From Nocardiopsaceae bacterium (lineage in GTDB: Bacteria > Actinomycetota > Actinomycetes > Streptosporangiales > Streptosporangiaceae), in the NCBI GenBank assembly GCA_017354375.1, contig JAFMRC010000007.1, positions 1 through 45,451 on the forward strand: a DNA stretch of 45,451 nucleotides, in the 5' to 3' direction. The notes below the pieces were generated by a model, which was given only the letters and a program-made list of their open reading frames with translations, was not told the origin of the DNA and searched no databases. A program made the position numbers and the translations under genes. This document shows positions 31,945-40,562 of the stretch, one piece after another. Position 1 is the stretch's first letter; each line of letters opens with the position of its first letter.

Positions 31945-32298
31945 GTGATCATGTACATCTGGACAGCACCAGGAAACGGTACCGCCAACTCCCACGAGGC
32001 CATCGGGATCAGCGACGACCAGCGCAGGGCACGAGAGGCCGCCGAGACCGCACTGCGCGCCGGGCAGGCAGACACCGCCTGCGTCGAGCGCGTCCGCACC
32101 ACCCTGAAGGCTCCGGCGCTCAGCCTGTGCTACATCCGCACCGGGACCGGATGGCAGGCGCGGCTCGGGAAGGCGGGTCACGTGGAGTGGATCCCCACAG
32201 ACTGGCGCTCAGGCGGCCTGCAGGTCAAGTCCTGCGGGTTAGGAGGAGGCCGCCTGAGCGCCCTGGCCTCAGCGCCCACTCTCCTCGCAGCTGGATGA
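31945..32298 (+). CDS. Small hypothetical protein
   Basis: 117 residues starting GTG (M-I-M-Y-I-W-T-A-P-G) or at the ATG two codons later. It has an N-terminal beta-like strand, a helical DDQRRAREAAETALRAGQAD, then Cys-containing beta strands. Similar short proteins are scattered in actinomycetes beside XRE/DUF397 loci, but I assign no function. It is divergent from the XRE gene and closed by a strong hairpin. Likely cytosolic. Confidence 0.55.
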   Translation: MIMYIWTAPGNGTANSHEAIGISDDQRRAREAAETALRAGQADTACVERVRTTLKAPALSLCYIRTGTGWQARLGKAGHVEWIPTDWRSGGLQVKSCGLGGGRLSALASAPTLLAAG

Positions 32299-32339
32299 AA
32301 GTGCCGTTGCTACGGCCAGGGCCGTAGCAACGGCACTTT
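32298..32339. terminator. Bidirectional hairpin terminator
   Basis: AAAGTGCCGTTGCTACGGCC (32298-32317) pairs perfectly with 32320-32339 around a two-base AG centre. It overlaps the last base of the upstream gene and lies 17 bases beyond the convergent ispF stop, with A and T runs at the ends. This fits a shared terminator. Confidence 0.8.
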
Positions 32340-32355
32340 GATGCGTGATCAACAG

Positions 32356-32838
32356 CTAGGGCCGGGGGTAGACCAGGGCAGTCGCCATCGCGGCGATGCC
32401 CTCGCCTCGCCCGGTCAGGCCCAGGCCGTCCGTGGTGGTCGCCGACAGGCTCACGGGCGCGCCGGACAGGGCCTCGCTGAGCACCGCCGCGGCCTCGGCC
32501 CGGCGGGGGCCGAGCTTCGGGCGGTTGCCGATCACGTACACGGCGACGTTGCCGATGGCGTACCCGGCCTCCGCGACCAGCCGGGAGGTCTCGCGCAGCA
32601 GCGCGATGCCGGATGCCCCGGCCCACTCGGGACTACAGGTGCCGAAGTGCGCGCCGAGATCGCCCAGGCCCGCGGCGGACAGCAGCGCGTCGCAAGCCGC
32701 GTGCGCCGCCGCGTCACCGTCGGAATGCCCGGCCAGGCCGGTCTCGCCGGGCCATGTCAGGCCCGCGAGATGCAGGGGACGACCCTGCTCGAACGGATGT
32801 ACATCGACGCCAAGTCCTACCCGCGGGACATCTTCCAC
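32356..32838 (-). CDS. ispF: 2-C-methyl-D-erythritol 2,4-cyclodiphosphate synthase
   Basis: Fifth enzyme of the MEP isoprenoid pathway, cyclising CDP-methylerythritol 2-phosphate with loss of CMP. The 160 residues show the metal-binding DVHPFE, the [10 protein letters not shown] segment, LGDLGAHFG and the C-terminal [18 protein letters not shown] start at 32838. It lies 33 bases downstream of carD; in many actinomycetes ispD is fused to it or sits between the two genes, but no ispD is present here, so it must be elsewhere. Confidence 0.97.
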   Translation of the reverse strand: MEDVPRVGLGVDVHPFEQGRPLHLAGLTWPGETGLAGHSDGDAAAHAACDALLSAAGLGDLGAHFGTCSPEWAGASGIALLRETSRLVAEAGYAIGNVAVYVIGNRPKLGPRRAEAAAVLSEALSGAPVSLSATTTDGLGLTGRGEGIAAMATALVYPRP

Positions 32839-32871
32839 CGCAGCAGGTTACCCGTTGCCCGTTGGGAGCCC

Positions 32872-33354
32872 TTAGTTGGCGAGCACCTCGTCGAGGAGCG
32901 CCTCGGCCTTGTCCTCGTTGGTCTTCTCGGCGAGGGCGAGCTCGCTGACCAGGATCTGGCGCGCCTTCGCCAGCATGCGCTTCTCGCCGGCGGACAGGCC
33001 ACGCTCCCTGTCGCGACGCCACAGGTCCCGGACGACCTCGGCGACCTTGTTGACGTCACCGGACGCGAGCTTCTCCAGGTTGGCCTTGTACCGCCGTGAC
33101 CAGTTCGTGGGCTCCTCGGTATGCGGCGCGCGAAGCACCTCGAACACCCGGTCCAGGCCTTCCTGGCCAACCACGTCCCGCACGCCAACGTCCTCCGCGT
33201 TCTCCGCGGGTACGCGCACGGTAAGGTCACCCTTATCGACCTTCAAGACAAGGTAGACCTTCTCCTCGCCCTTGATCGTGCGAGTCTCGATGGCTTCGAT
33301 GCGAGCAGCCCCATGATGGGGGTAAACGACGGTATCGCCGACCTTAAAAGACAT
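32872..33354 (-). CDS. carD: CarD-family transcriptional regulator
   Basis: RNA polymerase-binding factor that stabilises open complexes, mostly at rRNA promoters, and is essential in mycobacteria. 160 residues: the N-terminal RNAP-interacting Tudor-like domain ([40 protein letters not shown]) and a C-terminal helical DNA-binding domain containing [18 protein letters not shown] and the conserved Trp in [12 protein letters not shown]. The region upstream, to 33655, is about 300 bases without a gene; it includes a TAAGAT -10-like box (about 33384-33389, minus strand). Part of the conserved chromosomal block. Confidence 0.97.
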   Translation of the reverse strand: MSFKVGDTVVYPHHGAARIEAIETRTIKGEEKVYLVLKVDKGDLTVRVPAENAEDVGVRDVVGQEGLDRVFEVLRAPHTEEPTNWSRRYKANLEKLASGDVNKVAEVVRDLWRRDRERGLSAGEKRMLAKARQILVSELALAEKTNEDKAEALLDEVLAN

Positions 33355-33655
33355 CTGGCAAGTACCCCTTCCGCTGAAGGCTATCTTACCACGACCAGCA
33401 CCTGCCGATAAACTGTCCAGTGGGCAAGAATGCAGGTCAGTACGCTATTTTCGAGCACACTAGAGGCATACTCGAAGGGCACTGCACCTCGTGCCGGAAA
33501 CCCGTCGTCGTTGACGTTGGTTAACCAGTCTACCTGAGGTAGCGGGCTACTCCCAGGAAACCGCACCGGGAGTCGGCGGCGGGGCCGGCGCTGGACCATA
33601 CTGGGAAGCGGAAAGCGCGGTCCGCGGCCCGTCGCCGCGGACGGGAGAGGTGCCC

Positions 33656-34222
33656 GTGAGCTTCGGCAGCGAACCGGGACGGGACGACGGCGGCCCGCCC
33701 CCGGCGAACATCGTCATTCCGGACGACGCCCGGGAACTAGCCCGCGACGTGCTCGCCTACCGCCGGGAGCAGCGGGCCAGGCGACGCCGCGAGTGGCTCA
33801 TGCGCCTGCTGCGGCCGGCCCGCTGGCGCGACCCGTTCCTCAGGCACGACCCGGGCCGCGGGGACGACCCGGGCGAGCACGGCCTGGGCGGGCACGGCGC
33901 CATCTTGCCGCTCATCGCGACCTGTGTCGCGCTATCCATGCTGGCGGGCGCGATGCTGTCGGTCATCACGATCACTCCCGCCTCCGCGCCCACGGTGCCC
34001 CGGAACGCCAGGCACCCGGCCTCATCCTGCGCCCCGACCCCCGCCCCGGCCACTGACCGGGACTCCCAGCGCCGGAACCCTCCGCGCCGGAACCCCCCGC
34101 GCCAGGGCGGAAATCCTCCCGGTATAGTCTCTACAGCCTGTAGTGGACCGGCAGGCCACCGGGCTCCCCACGGGAGTACGTTTCCCCTCCCGTCACATAC
34201 ACCGAGGAGGCATCAGCCGTGA
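33656..34222 (+). CDS. Single-span membrane protein, conserved hypothetical
   Basis: 188 residues from GTG 33656, with GGAGAGG (33644-33650) upstream; GTG 33650 is within this site. A basic cytosolic N-terminal half (IPDDARELARDVLAYRREQRARRRR) is followed by one helix (ILPLIATCVALSMLAGAMLSVITI). The Pro-rich outside tail is low-complexity. Proteins of this pattern lie beside carD in other actinomycetes (from memory), without known role. The stop overlaps the next start (GTGA), indicating coupling to the lipoprotein. Confidence 0.7.
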   Translation: MSFGSEPGRDDGGPPPANIVIPDDARELARDVLAYRREQRARRRREWLMRLLRPARWRDPFLRHDPGRGDDPGEHGLGGHGAILPLIATCVALSMLAGAMLSVITITPASAPTVPRNARHPASSCAPTPAPATDRDSQRRNPPRRNPPRQGGNPPGIVSTACSGPAGHRAPHGSTFPLPSHTPRRHQP

Positions 34223-34887
34223 TCCGCGCCAGCTTCGGCAAGTCCGTGGCTCGCAGCACGATGATCGGTGGCCTAGCCCTGCTGGCCGTCCCGGCTGTCG
34301 CCGGGTGCGAGGCCGGGCTGAACGCCCCGACACTTGAGTTCCATCCCGCATCGGGGGGCGCGCACGCCAACTTCAACGGGATCTCGATCAACGACGCGTT
34401 CGTGCTCGCCGCGCCCTCGGGCTCGGCGGTGCCGGCCGGCGGTTCGGCCAGCCTGTTCGTCGGCATGTACAACAACGGCCCGGCCCACGACAAGCTGCTC
34501 GCGGTCTCCGCGCCGAAGGCCGCCAAGACCGTCACGATCAAGGGCGGCGGCGTCGTCCTCCCGGCGTCAAGCGCCGCCAACCTGACCGGCCCGGAGCCGA
34601 CGCTCGTGCTCAGCCACCTGACCAGGCCGCTCTCCGCCGGGCAGGACGTCGCGGTCACGTTCGACTTCGCGCGCGCCGGCGCGACGACGATCGAAGTCCC
34701 GGTGGAGCCGCGATCCGACTACTACTCGACCTATTCCCCGCCGCCGACGGCGGCACCGACGGGAACGGCCACCGCGACGCCGGCTGGCTCGCCTACCGCG
34801 ACGCCGGCTGGCTCGGCATCGCCGACGGCTACCCCGTCGACCACGCCGTCGAAGTCGCCAGCTCCGTCGAAGTCGCCGTCGAAGTAG
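34219..34887 (+). CDS. Lipoprotein, PCu(A)C copper-chaperone-like
   Basis: 222-residue lipoprotein: a signal peptide with lipobox AVAGC, then a beta-sandwich region whose layout (FNGISINDAFVLAAPSGSAVPAGGSASLFVGMYNNGPAHDKLLAVSAPKA) resembles PCu(A)C/DUF461 proteins that hand copper to cytochrome oxidase. I do not see the classical His/Met copper motif clearly, so metal binding is uncertain. The C-terminus is a Thr/Pro/Ser-rich repeat (SPTATPAGS, SKSPAPSKSPSK), probably a wall linker. GAGGAGG lies about ten bases before the GTG start. Confidence 0.75.
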   Translation: MIRASFGKSVARSTMIGGLALLAVPAVAGCEAGLNAPTLEFHPASGGAHANFNGISINDAFVLAAPSGSAVPAGGSASLFVGMYNNGPAHDKLLAVSAPKAAKTVTIKGGGVVLPASSAANLTGPEPTLVLSHLTRPLSAGQDVAVTFDFARAGATTIEVPVEPRSDYYSTYSPPPTAAPTGTATATPAGSPTATPAGSASPTATPSTTPSKSPAPSKSPSK

Positions 34888-34991
34888 TCCCGTTACGGGA
34901 GCGGGCGAGAAGGGGGCGCGGGGCAGTCGCCGTTATCCGTTCGGCACAATGAGGACTCTGCGGGGCGACCAACCGCGCCCCGGCCGCGGCC

Positions 34992-35678
34992 TCAGCCCGC
35001 CGACTCGAATTTGTACCCGAGTCCCCGGACGGTGACGATGTGCCGCGGCTTGGCCGGGTCGGCCTCGATCTTCGCGCGCAGCCGCTTGACGTGCACGTCC
35101 AGCGTCTTGGTGTCGCCGACGTAGTCCGCGCCCCACACCCGGTCGATGAGCTGCATCCGCGTCAGCACCCGGTCGGCGTTGCGGAGCAGCACCTGCAGCA
35201 GCTCGAACTCCTTCAGTGGCAGCTGCACGGACTCGCCGCGCACGCTGACCACGTGCCGCTCCACGTCCATCCGGACCGGGCCGGCCTCCAGCGTGGAGTC
35301 GGTCACCTGCTCCGCGTCGCCGCGGCGGCGCAGCACGGCGCGCATCCGGGCGATCAGCTCCCGGGTGGAGAACGGCTTCGTCACGTAGTCGTCCGCGCCG
35401 AGCTCAAGGCCCACGACCTTGTCGATCTCGCTGTCCTTCGCGGTCAGCATGATCACCGGCACGCTGGAGCGCTCGCGCAGCGACCGGCAGACCTCGCTGC
35501 CCGGCAGCCCCGGCAGCATCAGGTCGAGCAGCACCAGGTCCGCCCCGGTGCGGTCGAACGACTCGAGCGCGTCCGGGCCGGTCGCGCAGACCGCCACCTC
35601 GAACCCCTCGCGCCGGAGGTTGTACGAGAGCGCGTCGCTGAACGATTCCTCATCCTCGACCACGAGCACGCGTGTCAC
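34992..35678 (-). CDS. phoP: OmpR-family response regulator, PhoP/RegX3 type
   Basis: 228-residue DNA-binding response regulator controlling phosphate-starvation genes. Receiver domain with acidic pocket (VVEDEE), phospho-acceptor Asp in LVLLDLMLPG, Thr in MLTAKD and Lys in YVTKPF; winged-helix domain at residues 130-228 with LPLKEFELLQVLL and DTKTLDVHVKRLRAKIE, ending VRGLGYKFE. It is directly downstream of its kinase gene (33-base gap) and co-oriented, as in other actinomycetes. Confidence 0.93.
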   Translation of the reverse strand: MTRVLVVEDEESFSDALSYNLRREGFEVAVCATGPDALESFDRTGADLVLLDLMLPGLPGSEVCRSLRERSSVPVIMLTAKDSEIDKVVGLELGADDYVTKPFSTRELIARMRAVLRRRGDAEQVTDSTLEAGPVRMDVERHVVSVRGESVQLPLKEFELLQVLLRNADRVLTRMQLIDRVWGADYVGDTKTLDVHVKRLRAKIEADPAKPRHIVTVRGLGYKFESAG

Positions 35679-35711
35679 TGGGTTCCTCCTGACAACATCC
35701 GGGGGTATCGG

Positions 35712-36794
35712 CTAAGCCCGGTCGCCCCGCAGTGGTAGCCACATGGTAAACGTGGATCCGGCGCCCTCAACGCTGCGCACCGTCACCCGGCCGCCGTGCG
35801 CGGCCGCCGCGTGCTTCACGATGGCGAGCCCGAGGCCGGTTCCGCCGGTGGCCCGGGAGCGGGCCGGATCCACCCGGTAGAAGCGTTCGAAGATCCGTTC
35901 CAGGTCCCGTTCCGGGATCCCGATGCCCTGGTCGGCGACGCTGATCTCCACGCCGCCGTCTCCCGGCTTCTTGACGCAGACGACGACGCGGGTGCGCTCG
36001 GGGCTGTAGACCACGGCGTTCTCCAGCAGATTACGGAGTGCGGTCGCGAGGAGATCTCCCTCGCCGAACACGGACAGGCCGCGCACGCCGACCGACGCGA
36101 GCGTGATGCCGCGGGCCTGGGCCTTCATCCGGGTACGGTCGAGGGCCTCGGCGACGACCGTGTCCACGTCGACCGTCTGGGGGTCGGGGATCGGCTCGGC
36201 GGCCTGGATCCGGTTCAGCGTGATGAGGTCCTGGACCAGGAACGTCAGGCGCGCCGCCTCCTGCCGCATCCGGCCGGCGAACCGCCGCACCGCCTCGGCG
36301 TCGTCGGCCGCGTCCTCGATCGTCTCCGCGAGCAGCGCCAGGGCCCCGACGGGCGTCTTCAGCTCGTGCGACACGTTGGCGACGAAGTCCCGCCGCACTT
36401 CCTCGACGCGGCGCGACTCGGTCTGGTCCTCGGCGAGCACCAGCACGAGGCCGCCGCCGCCGACCCCACCGGACAGCGGGGCGACCCGGACCGCGAAGCT
36501 CGTGGTCCGGCCGCCGAACCGCGGTACCGGCACCTCGACCTCGCCCTCGCGGATCTCCCCGTCGCGGCGGACCTGGCGGGCGAGCGCGAGCAGCTCGCTC
36601 ACCACCAGCCGGTCGCCCTTCACGAGCCCGTACGTACGCGCCGCCGTGGACGCGCGCAGCACGTGGTCCTCGCTGTCCAGCACCACGGCCGACGACGAGA
36701 GCACGGAAAGGACAGACGCGATACCCTGGGGCAGCCGCACGGGCTGCTGCGCGGCCCGCGGCTTCCCGCTGGTACGGGACGACTGGGCGCTCAC
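35712..36794 (-). CDS. phoR: Sensor histidine kinase, PhoR/SenX3 type, without visible membrane segment
   Basis: 360 residues from GTG 36794 (394 from the earlier ATG at 36896). A PAS-like domain ([23 protein letters not shown]) leads to the phospho-His box [22 protein letters not shown] and the ATPase N, G1 and G2 boxes ([33 protein letters not shown]). Usual PhoR/SenX3 kinases begin with one or two membrane helices just before this PAS-like domain; neither start gives a hydrophobic stretch and none is encoded upstream. It may be cytosolic or anchored through another protein. Partner of the downstream phoP. Confidence 0.92.
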   Translation of the reverse strand: MSAQSSRTSGKPRAAQQPVRLPQGIASVLSVLSSSAVVLDSEDHVLRASTAARTYGLVKGDRLVVSELLALARQVRRDGEIREGEVEVPVPRFGGRTTSFAVRVAPLSGGVGGGGLVLVLAEDQTESRRVEEVRRDFVANVSHELKTPVGALALLAETIEDAADDAEAVRRFAGRMRQEAARLTFLVQDLITLNRIQAAEPIPDPQTVDVDTVVAEALDRTRMKAQARGITLASVGVRGLSVFGEGDLLATALRNLLENAVVYSPERTRVVVCVKKPGDGGVEISVADQGIGIPERDLERIFERFYRVDPARSRATGGTGLGLAIVKHAAAAHGGRVTVRSVEGAGSTFTMWLPLRGDRA

Positions 36795-36924
36795 GTCTTC
36801 GATGGTACGTGGCCCTGCCAGGGCCGCACCAATCCACCGGTTACCGGAAATTTCACTCTTTTCCCGAAGTTCACGTCCCGGTTTCCGGTTCGCCACGTCC
36901 GGTTCGCACAGGATTCGCCGTTCG

Positions 36925-36970
36925 GCGCCCCTGGCTGCTTCAGCGCCCCTGGCTGCTTCAGCGCCCCTGG
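36925..36970. repeat. 18-bp tandem repeat containing the gpmA stop
   Basis: GCGCCCCTGGCTGCTTCA is present at 36925-36942 and exactly again at 36943-36960; a third partial copy (36961-36970) is the true gpmA 3' end. On the minus strand the unit carries the CAG-GGG-CGC-TGA end of the gene, so the last codons and stop have been duplicated twice downstream. Confidence 0.85.
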
Positions 36971-37701
36971 TTCTTGACCGCCTCGGCCGCGGCCGCCGCC
37001 GCCTCCGGGTCCAGGTAGCGCCCGCCGGGCGTCACCGGCTTGAACCCCGCGTCCAGCTCGTACAGGAGCGGAATGCCGGTCGGGATGTTGAGCTGCGCGA
37101 TGTCGGAATCGCTGATCCCGTCCAGGTGCTTGACCAGGGCGCGCAGCGAGTTGCCGTGCGCGACCACCAGCACGGTCTTGCCGTCCGCCAGGTCCGGGAC
37201 TATCGAGTCGTACCAGTACGGCAGCAACCGGGCGACCACGTCGCGCAGGCACTCGGTGCGCGGCATCAGCTCCGGCGGCAACAGCGCGTACCGCGGGTCG
37301 CCCGCCTGCGACAGCGGGTCGTCGTCGGCGACCGGCGGCGGCGGCACGTCGTAGGACCGGCGCCAGAGCATGAACTGCTCGTCCCCGAACTCCTCGCGGG
37401 TCTGCGCCTTGTCCTTGCCCTGCAGCGCGCCGTAGTGCCGCTCGTTCAGCCGCCAGGACCGCCTGACCGGAAGCCAGCTGAGCCCGGCCGACTCCAGGGC
37501 CTCGTTAGCGGTCTGGATGGCGCGGGTCAGCACGGACGTGTGCACGATGCCCGGGACGATCCCGGCGTCGGCCAGCATTCGCCCGGCGGCCTCCGCCTCC
37601 TGACGGCCCTTGCCCGCGAGCCCGACGTCCACCCACCCGGTGAACAGGCCCTTCGCGTTCCAGTCGCTCTCACCATGCCTCAGCAACACAAGCGTCCTCA
37701 T
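36958..37701 (-). CDS. gpmA: 2,3-bisphosphoglycerate-dependent phosphoglycerate mutase
   Basis: Glycolytic mutase interconverting 3- and 2-phosphoglycerate, 247 residues. Catalytic phospho-His in [10 protein letters not shown], the dPGM signature [27 protein letters not shown] with the catalytic Glu, and the second His in [15 protein letters not shown]. Conserved neighbour of phoPR and mshA in actinomycetes. phoU, often between gpmA and phoR, is not found. The 3' end is tandemly repeated (see the repeat entry). Confidence 0.97.
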   Translation of the reverse strand: MRTLVLLRHGESDWNAKGLFTGWVDVGLAGKGRQEAEAAGRMLADAGIVPGIVHTSVLTRAIQTANEALESAGLSWLPVRRSWRLNERHYGALQGKDKAQTREEFGDEQFMLWRRSYDVPPPPVADDDPLSQAGDPRYALLPPELMPRTECLRDVVARLLPYWYDSIVPDLADGKTVLVVAHGNSLRALVKHLDGISDSDIAQLNIPTGIPLLYELDAGFKPVTPGGRYLDPEAAAAAAEAVKNQGR

Positions 37702-37825
37702 GCCGGCCAGGTTATCGATGTCCCGGCGCCTGCCAACAGGGGGCTATCAGTCAAACCCGTTTTGCCGAACGGATCGTGGTGCCTGCCCATGACTCCCCTT
37801 CTGTTGACCTTTATCCGGGAGCGTG

Positions 37826-39148
37826 ATGGTTTATCGGGGAACACGCTGGGCCTTCCCGGGGTTGGTTACATCTGTGTCTACGGTGCCCATGCGCGTCCCG
37901 CGGCGGATCGCGACCATCAGCGTGCACACATCGCCACTCGACCAGCCCGGCACCGGTGACGCCGGCGGCCTGAACGTCTACGTCGTGGAGACGGCCAGGC
38001 TCCTCGCCGCCCGCGGCACCGAAGTAGAGATCTTCACCCGCGCGGTCTGCCGGGACACTCCCCCGCTGGTCGAGCTGGAGCCGGGGGTTCTGGTGCGCAG
38101 CGTGGTGGCCGGACCGTTCGAGGAGCTGGACAAGGCGTCGCTGCCGGAGCAGGTGTGCCCGTTCACCCTGGAAGTGCTGCGGGCCGAGGCGGCATCGGAG
38201 CCGGGCCGGTACGACCTTGTCCACGCGCACTACTGGCTGTCGGGGAAGGTCGGCATGGCCGTCTCCGCACGCTGGGGCGTGCCGCTGGTGCAGTCCATGC
38301 ACACGCTCGGGGCGGTGAAGAACGCGTCGCTGGCGGCCGGCGACACCGCCGAGCCGACGTCGCGGATCCGCGAGGAGCGCGACGTGATCGCCTCGGCCGA
38401 CCGCATGATCGCGAATACCGCCGAGGAGGCGCGGCAGCTCGTCCGGTACTACGGGGCCGACCCGGAGCGGGTGCGGGTCGTCAATCCGGGGGTGAACCTG
38501 TCGGTGTTCCGCCCCGGGGGCGACGCCAGGGCCAGGCTCGGGATCGCGCCGGGCGCGGTGGTCCTCATGTTCGCCGGCCGGGTGCAGCCCCTGAAGGGAC
38601 CGGACGTGTTCCTGAAGACGGTGGCCCGGCTGGTTACGGAGGCGCCGTCGCTGCGGGACCGGCTGGTGGCCGTCATGGTCGGCGGGCCGAGCGGGAGCGC
38701 CTCCCGCGCGGATCCGGACCGGATGCTCCAACTGGCCGCGTCGCTCGGCATCCGGGACCTCGTGCGGTTCGAGCCGCCGTGCCCGCAACCGGCGCTGGCG
38801 GACTGGTACCGCGCGGCAACGCTGGTGCTGACGCCGTCGCACTCGGAGTCGTTCGGCCTGGTAGCGCTGGAGGCGCAGGCCTGCGGCACGCCGGTGGTCG
38901 CGACCGCGGCTGGCGGGCTGCGCACGGCCGTGCGGGACGGGTATTCGGGGGTACTCGTGGACGGCCATGACCCGGGTTCGTGGGCGGGCGCGGTGCGGTC
39001 GCTGCTGTCGTCACCGGGCCGGCTGGCCGCGCTGTCGGCGGGGGCCGCGCGGCACGCGACGGCGTTCGGATGGTCCGCGACCGTGGACCGGCTGGCCACG
39101 GTGTATACCAGTGTCATGCGAGAAGCCGATGCCAGGGTCGGGGCGTAA
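37826..39148 (+). CDS. mshA: D-inositol-3-phosphate glycosyltransferase (mycothiol)
   Basis: GT4 glycosyltransferase that joins N-acetylglucosamine to inositol-3-phosphate, the first step of mycothiol biosynthesis. About 440 residues: N-terminal acceptor domain (ATISVHTSPLDQPGTGDAGGLNVYV, DLVHAHYWLSGKVG) and UDP-GlcNAc domain (MFAGRVQPLKGPD; LVLTPSHSESFGLVALEAQACGTPVVA). The start is uncertain: ATG 37826 has GGGAG close upstream, while ATG 37889 would begin right at the conserved domain. First of a five-gene tightly packed run. Confidence 0.95.
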   Translation: MVYRGTRWAFPGLVTSVSTVPMRVPRRIATISVHTSPLDQPGTGDAGGLNVYVVETARLLAARGTEVEIFTRAVCRDTPPLVELEPGVLVRSVVAGPFEELDKASLPEQVCPFTLEVLRAEAASEPGRYDLVHAHYWLSGKVGMAVSARWGVPLVQSMHTLGAVKNASLAAGDTAEPTSRIREERDVIASADRMIANTAEEARQLVRYYGADPERVRVVNPGVNLSVFRPGGDARARLGIAPGAVVLMFAGRVQPLKGPDVFLKTVARLVTEAPSLRDRLVAVMVGGPSGSASRADPDRMLQLAASLGIRDLVRFEPPCPQPALADWYRAATLVLTPSHSESFGLVALEAQACGTPVVATAAGGLRTAVRDGYSGVLVDGHDPGSWAGAVRSLLSSPGRLAALSAGAARHATAFGWSATVDRLATVYTSVMREADARVGA

Positions 39149-39153
39149 CGGCG

Positions 39154-39663
39154 ATGCCAGCGGGAAACGGCGAGGCGCCGGGAGAGGCGCTGGGGAGGGC
39201 GCTCGACGCGCTCGGCGTCTCCTACGAGAACCCGGAACCGGGCGCGTACATGGTGCGCCTGACCGGGACGCACAAGCTCGCGACGCCCACCTGGCTGATC
39301 GCCAAGGAGCACAGCCTGCACGTGGAGGCGTTCTTCTGCCGCCAGCCGGACGAGAATCACGTAGGCCTGTACCGGTTCCTGCTGGAGCGCAACGGCCGGA
39401 TGTACGGCGTGCGTTTCGCGCTCGACACGACCGGGGACGTGTACCTCACCGGCCGGCTGCCGGTGACGTGCATCAGCGCTGACGAGATCGACCGGCTGCT
39501 CGGCTGCGTGCTCAGCTACGCCGACGAGGCTTTCGACACCGCGCTCCGGCTGGGGTTCGGATCCGCTATCAAGCGGGAGTGGGCGTGGCGGGCCTCCCGC
39601 GGGGAGTCGCTCGCCAACCTGGCGGCCTTCGCTGACTTCGTGCGAGGAGACGGCTCCGCATGA
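39154..39663 (+). CDS. YbjN-domain protein
   Basis: 169-residue cytosolic protein of the YbjN/type III chaperone-like fold. Landmarks are the N-terminal helix ALGRALDALGVSYE, TWLIAKEHSLHVEAFFCRQPDE, and VYLTGRLPVTCISADEIDRLLG then a C-terminal helix. ATG 39154 follows the mshA stop by five bases; the long upstream frame is a shadow inside mshA. It is the usual neighbour of mshA in actinomycetes. Its biochemical role is unknown. The stop overlaps the next start (ATGA). Confidence 0.85.
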   Translation: MPAGNGEAPGEALGRALDALGVSYENPEPGAYMVRLTGTHKLATPTWLIAKEHSLHVEAFFCRQPDENHVGLYRFLLERNGRMYGVRFALDTTGDVYLTGRLPVTCISADEIDRLLGCVLSYADEAFDTALRLGFGSAIKREWAWRASRGESLANLAAFADFVRGDGSA

Positions 39664-40562
39664 TCTGCGTGCTATTCGCCCTGCTGACCGCCGTCAGCAA
39701 CGCCACGGCTTCGGTGCTGCAGCGCAAGGCCGCTGCCCGGGTACCGCCGTCGCGCTCCATGCACGTGTCGCTCCTCGGCGACCTGGTGCGGCGACGGATC
39801 TGGCTCGCCGGGATCGCGATGGTGGCCGCGGCCGCCCTGTTCCAGGCCGCGGCCCTGGCCACCGGGCCGATCGCCCTGGTCCAGCCGATCTTCATCATCG
39901 AGTTGCCGGCCACGCTGCTGCTGGCGGTTATCGTCAACCGCGACCTGGGCAAGCTCCCGCGGCTGCCGTGGCGCGCGATAGCGGTGACCACGATCGCGCT
40001 GGGCGGCGGCCTGGCGATCGCGAACCCGGGCGGTGCGATCGACCGCGCGCAGGACAGCAGCTGGATGATCGCCCTGGTCGTCACGGCCGCCTTCGAGGCG
40101 ATCCTGATCGGCATGGCGGTCGGCGTGCGGGGCGAGCCGCGGGCCGCGCTGCTCGGGCTGGCGGCGGCCTGCGGCTACGCGCTGACCGCCGCGTTGATGA
40201 AGAACGCGATGGCCGACCTCAACGTGAGCGTGACGGCGTTCTTCACCAGCTGGCATGTGTACGCCACGGCGGTGGCCGGGGTTGGGGCGCTGTTCTTGCT
40301 CCAGAACGCGCTGCAGGCCGGCTCCCTGGTCGCGTCCCAGCCGATGCTGACCGTGGGCGACGCGCTGATCAGCATCGGCTACGGGGTCACGCTGTACAGC
40401 GAGCAGTTGCGGGCCGGCTGGTGGCTGGTGCCGCAGATCGCCGCGCTCGCCTTGATCATCTACGGATGCGTGCAGGTTTCGAAGTCTCCCCTGGCAGCGG
40501 AAACGGCGCAAGGGACCAGTGGTGGCAGCGGTGACCCCCACGACGGTAAGGTTATGGCGTGA
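39660..40562 (+). CDS. DMT-family (EamA-like) membrane transporter
   Basis: 300 residues with about nine to ten hydrophobic segments (ICVLFALLTAVSNATASVLQ; WLAGIAMVAAAALFQAAALATG; FIIELPATLLLAVIV; ALLGLAAACGYALTAALM; AVAGVGALFLLQNALQ; and others), in the pattern of small DMT exporters. The substrate is unknown. ATGA overlap with the YbjN gene and GTGA overlap with the BlaI-like gene show a coupled operon. The last 25 residues are polar low-complexity. Confidence 0.82.
   Translation: MICVLFALLTAVSNATASVLQRKAAARVPPSRSMHVSLLGDLVRRRIWLAGIAMVAAAALFQAAALATGPIALVQPIFIIELPATLLLAVIVNRDLGKLPRLPWRAIAVTTIALGGGLAIANPGGAIDRAQDSSWMIALVVTAAFEAILIGMAVGVRGEPRAALLGLAAACGYALTAALMKNAMADLNVSVTAFFTSWHVYATAVAGVGALFLLQNALQAGSLVASQPMLTVGDALISIGYGVTLYSEQLRAGWWLVPQIAALALIIYGCVQVSKSPLAAETAQGTSGGSGDPHDGKVMA

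Noticed and set aside
31945-32298. Toxin partner for the XRE/DUF397 pair
   Set aside because: Divergent, separately terminated and without toxin motifs; kept as hypothetical only.
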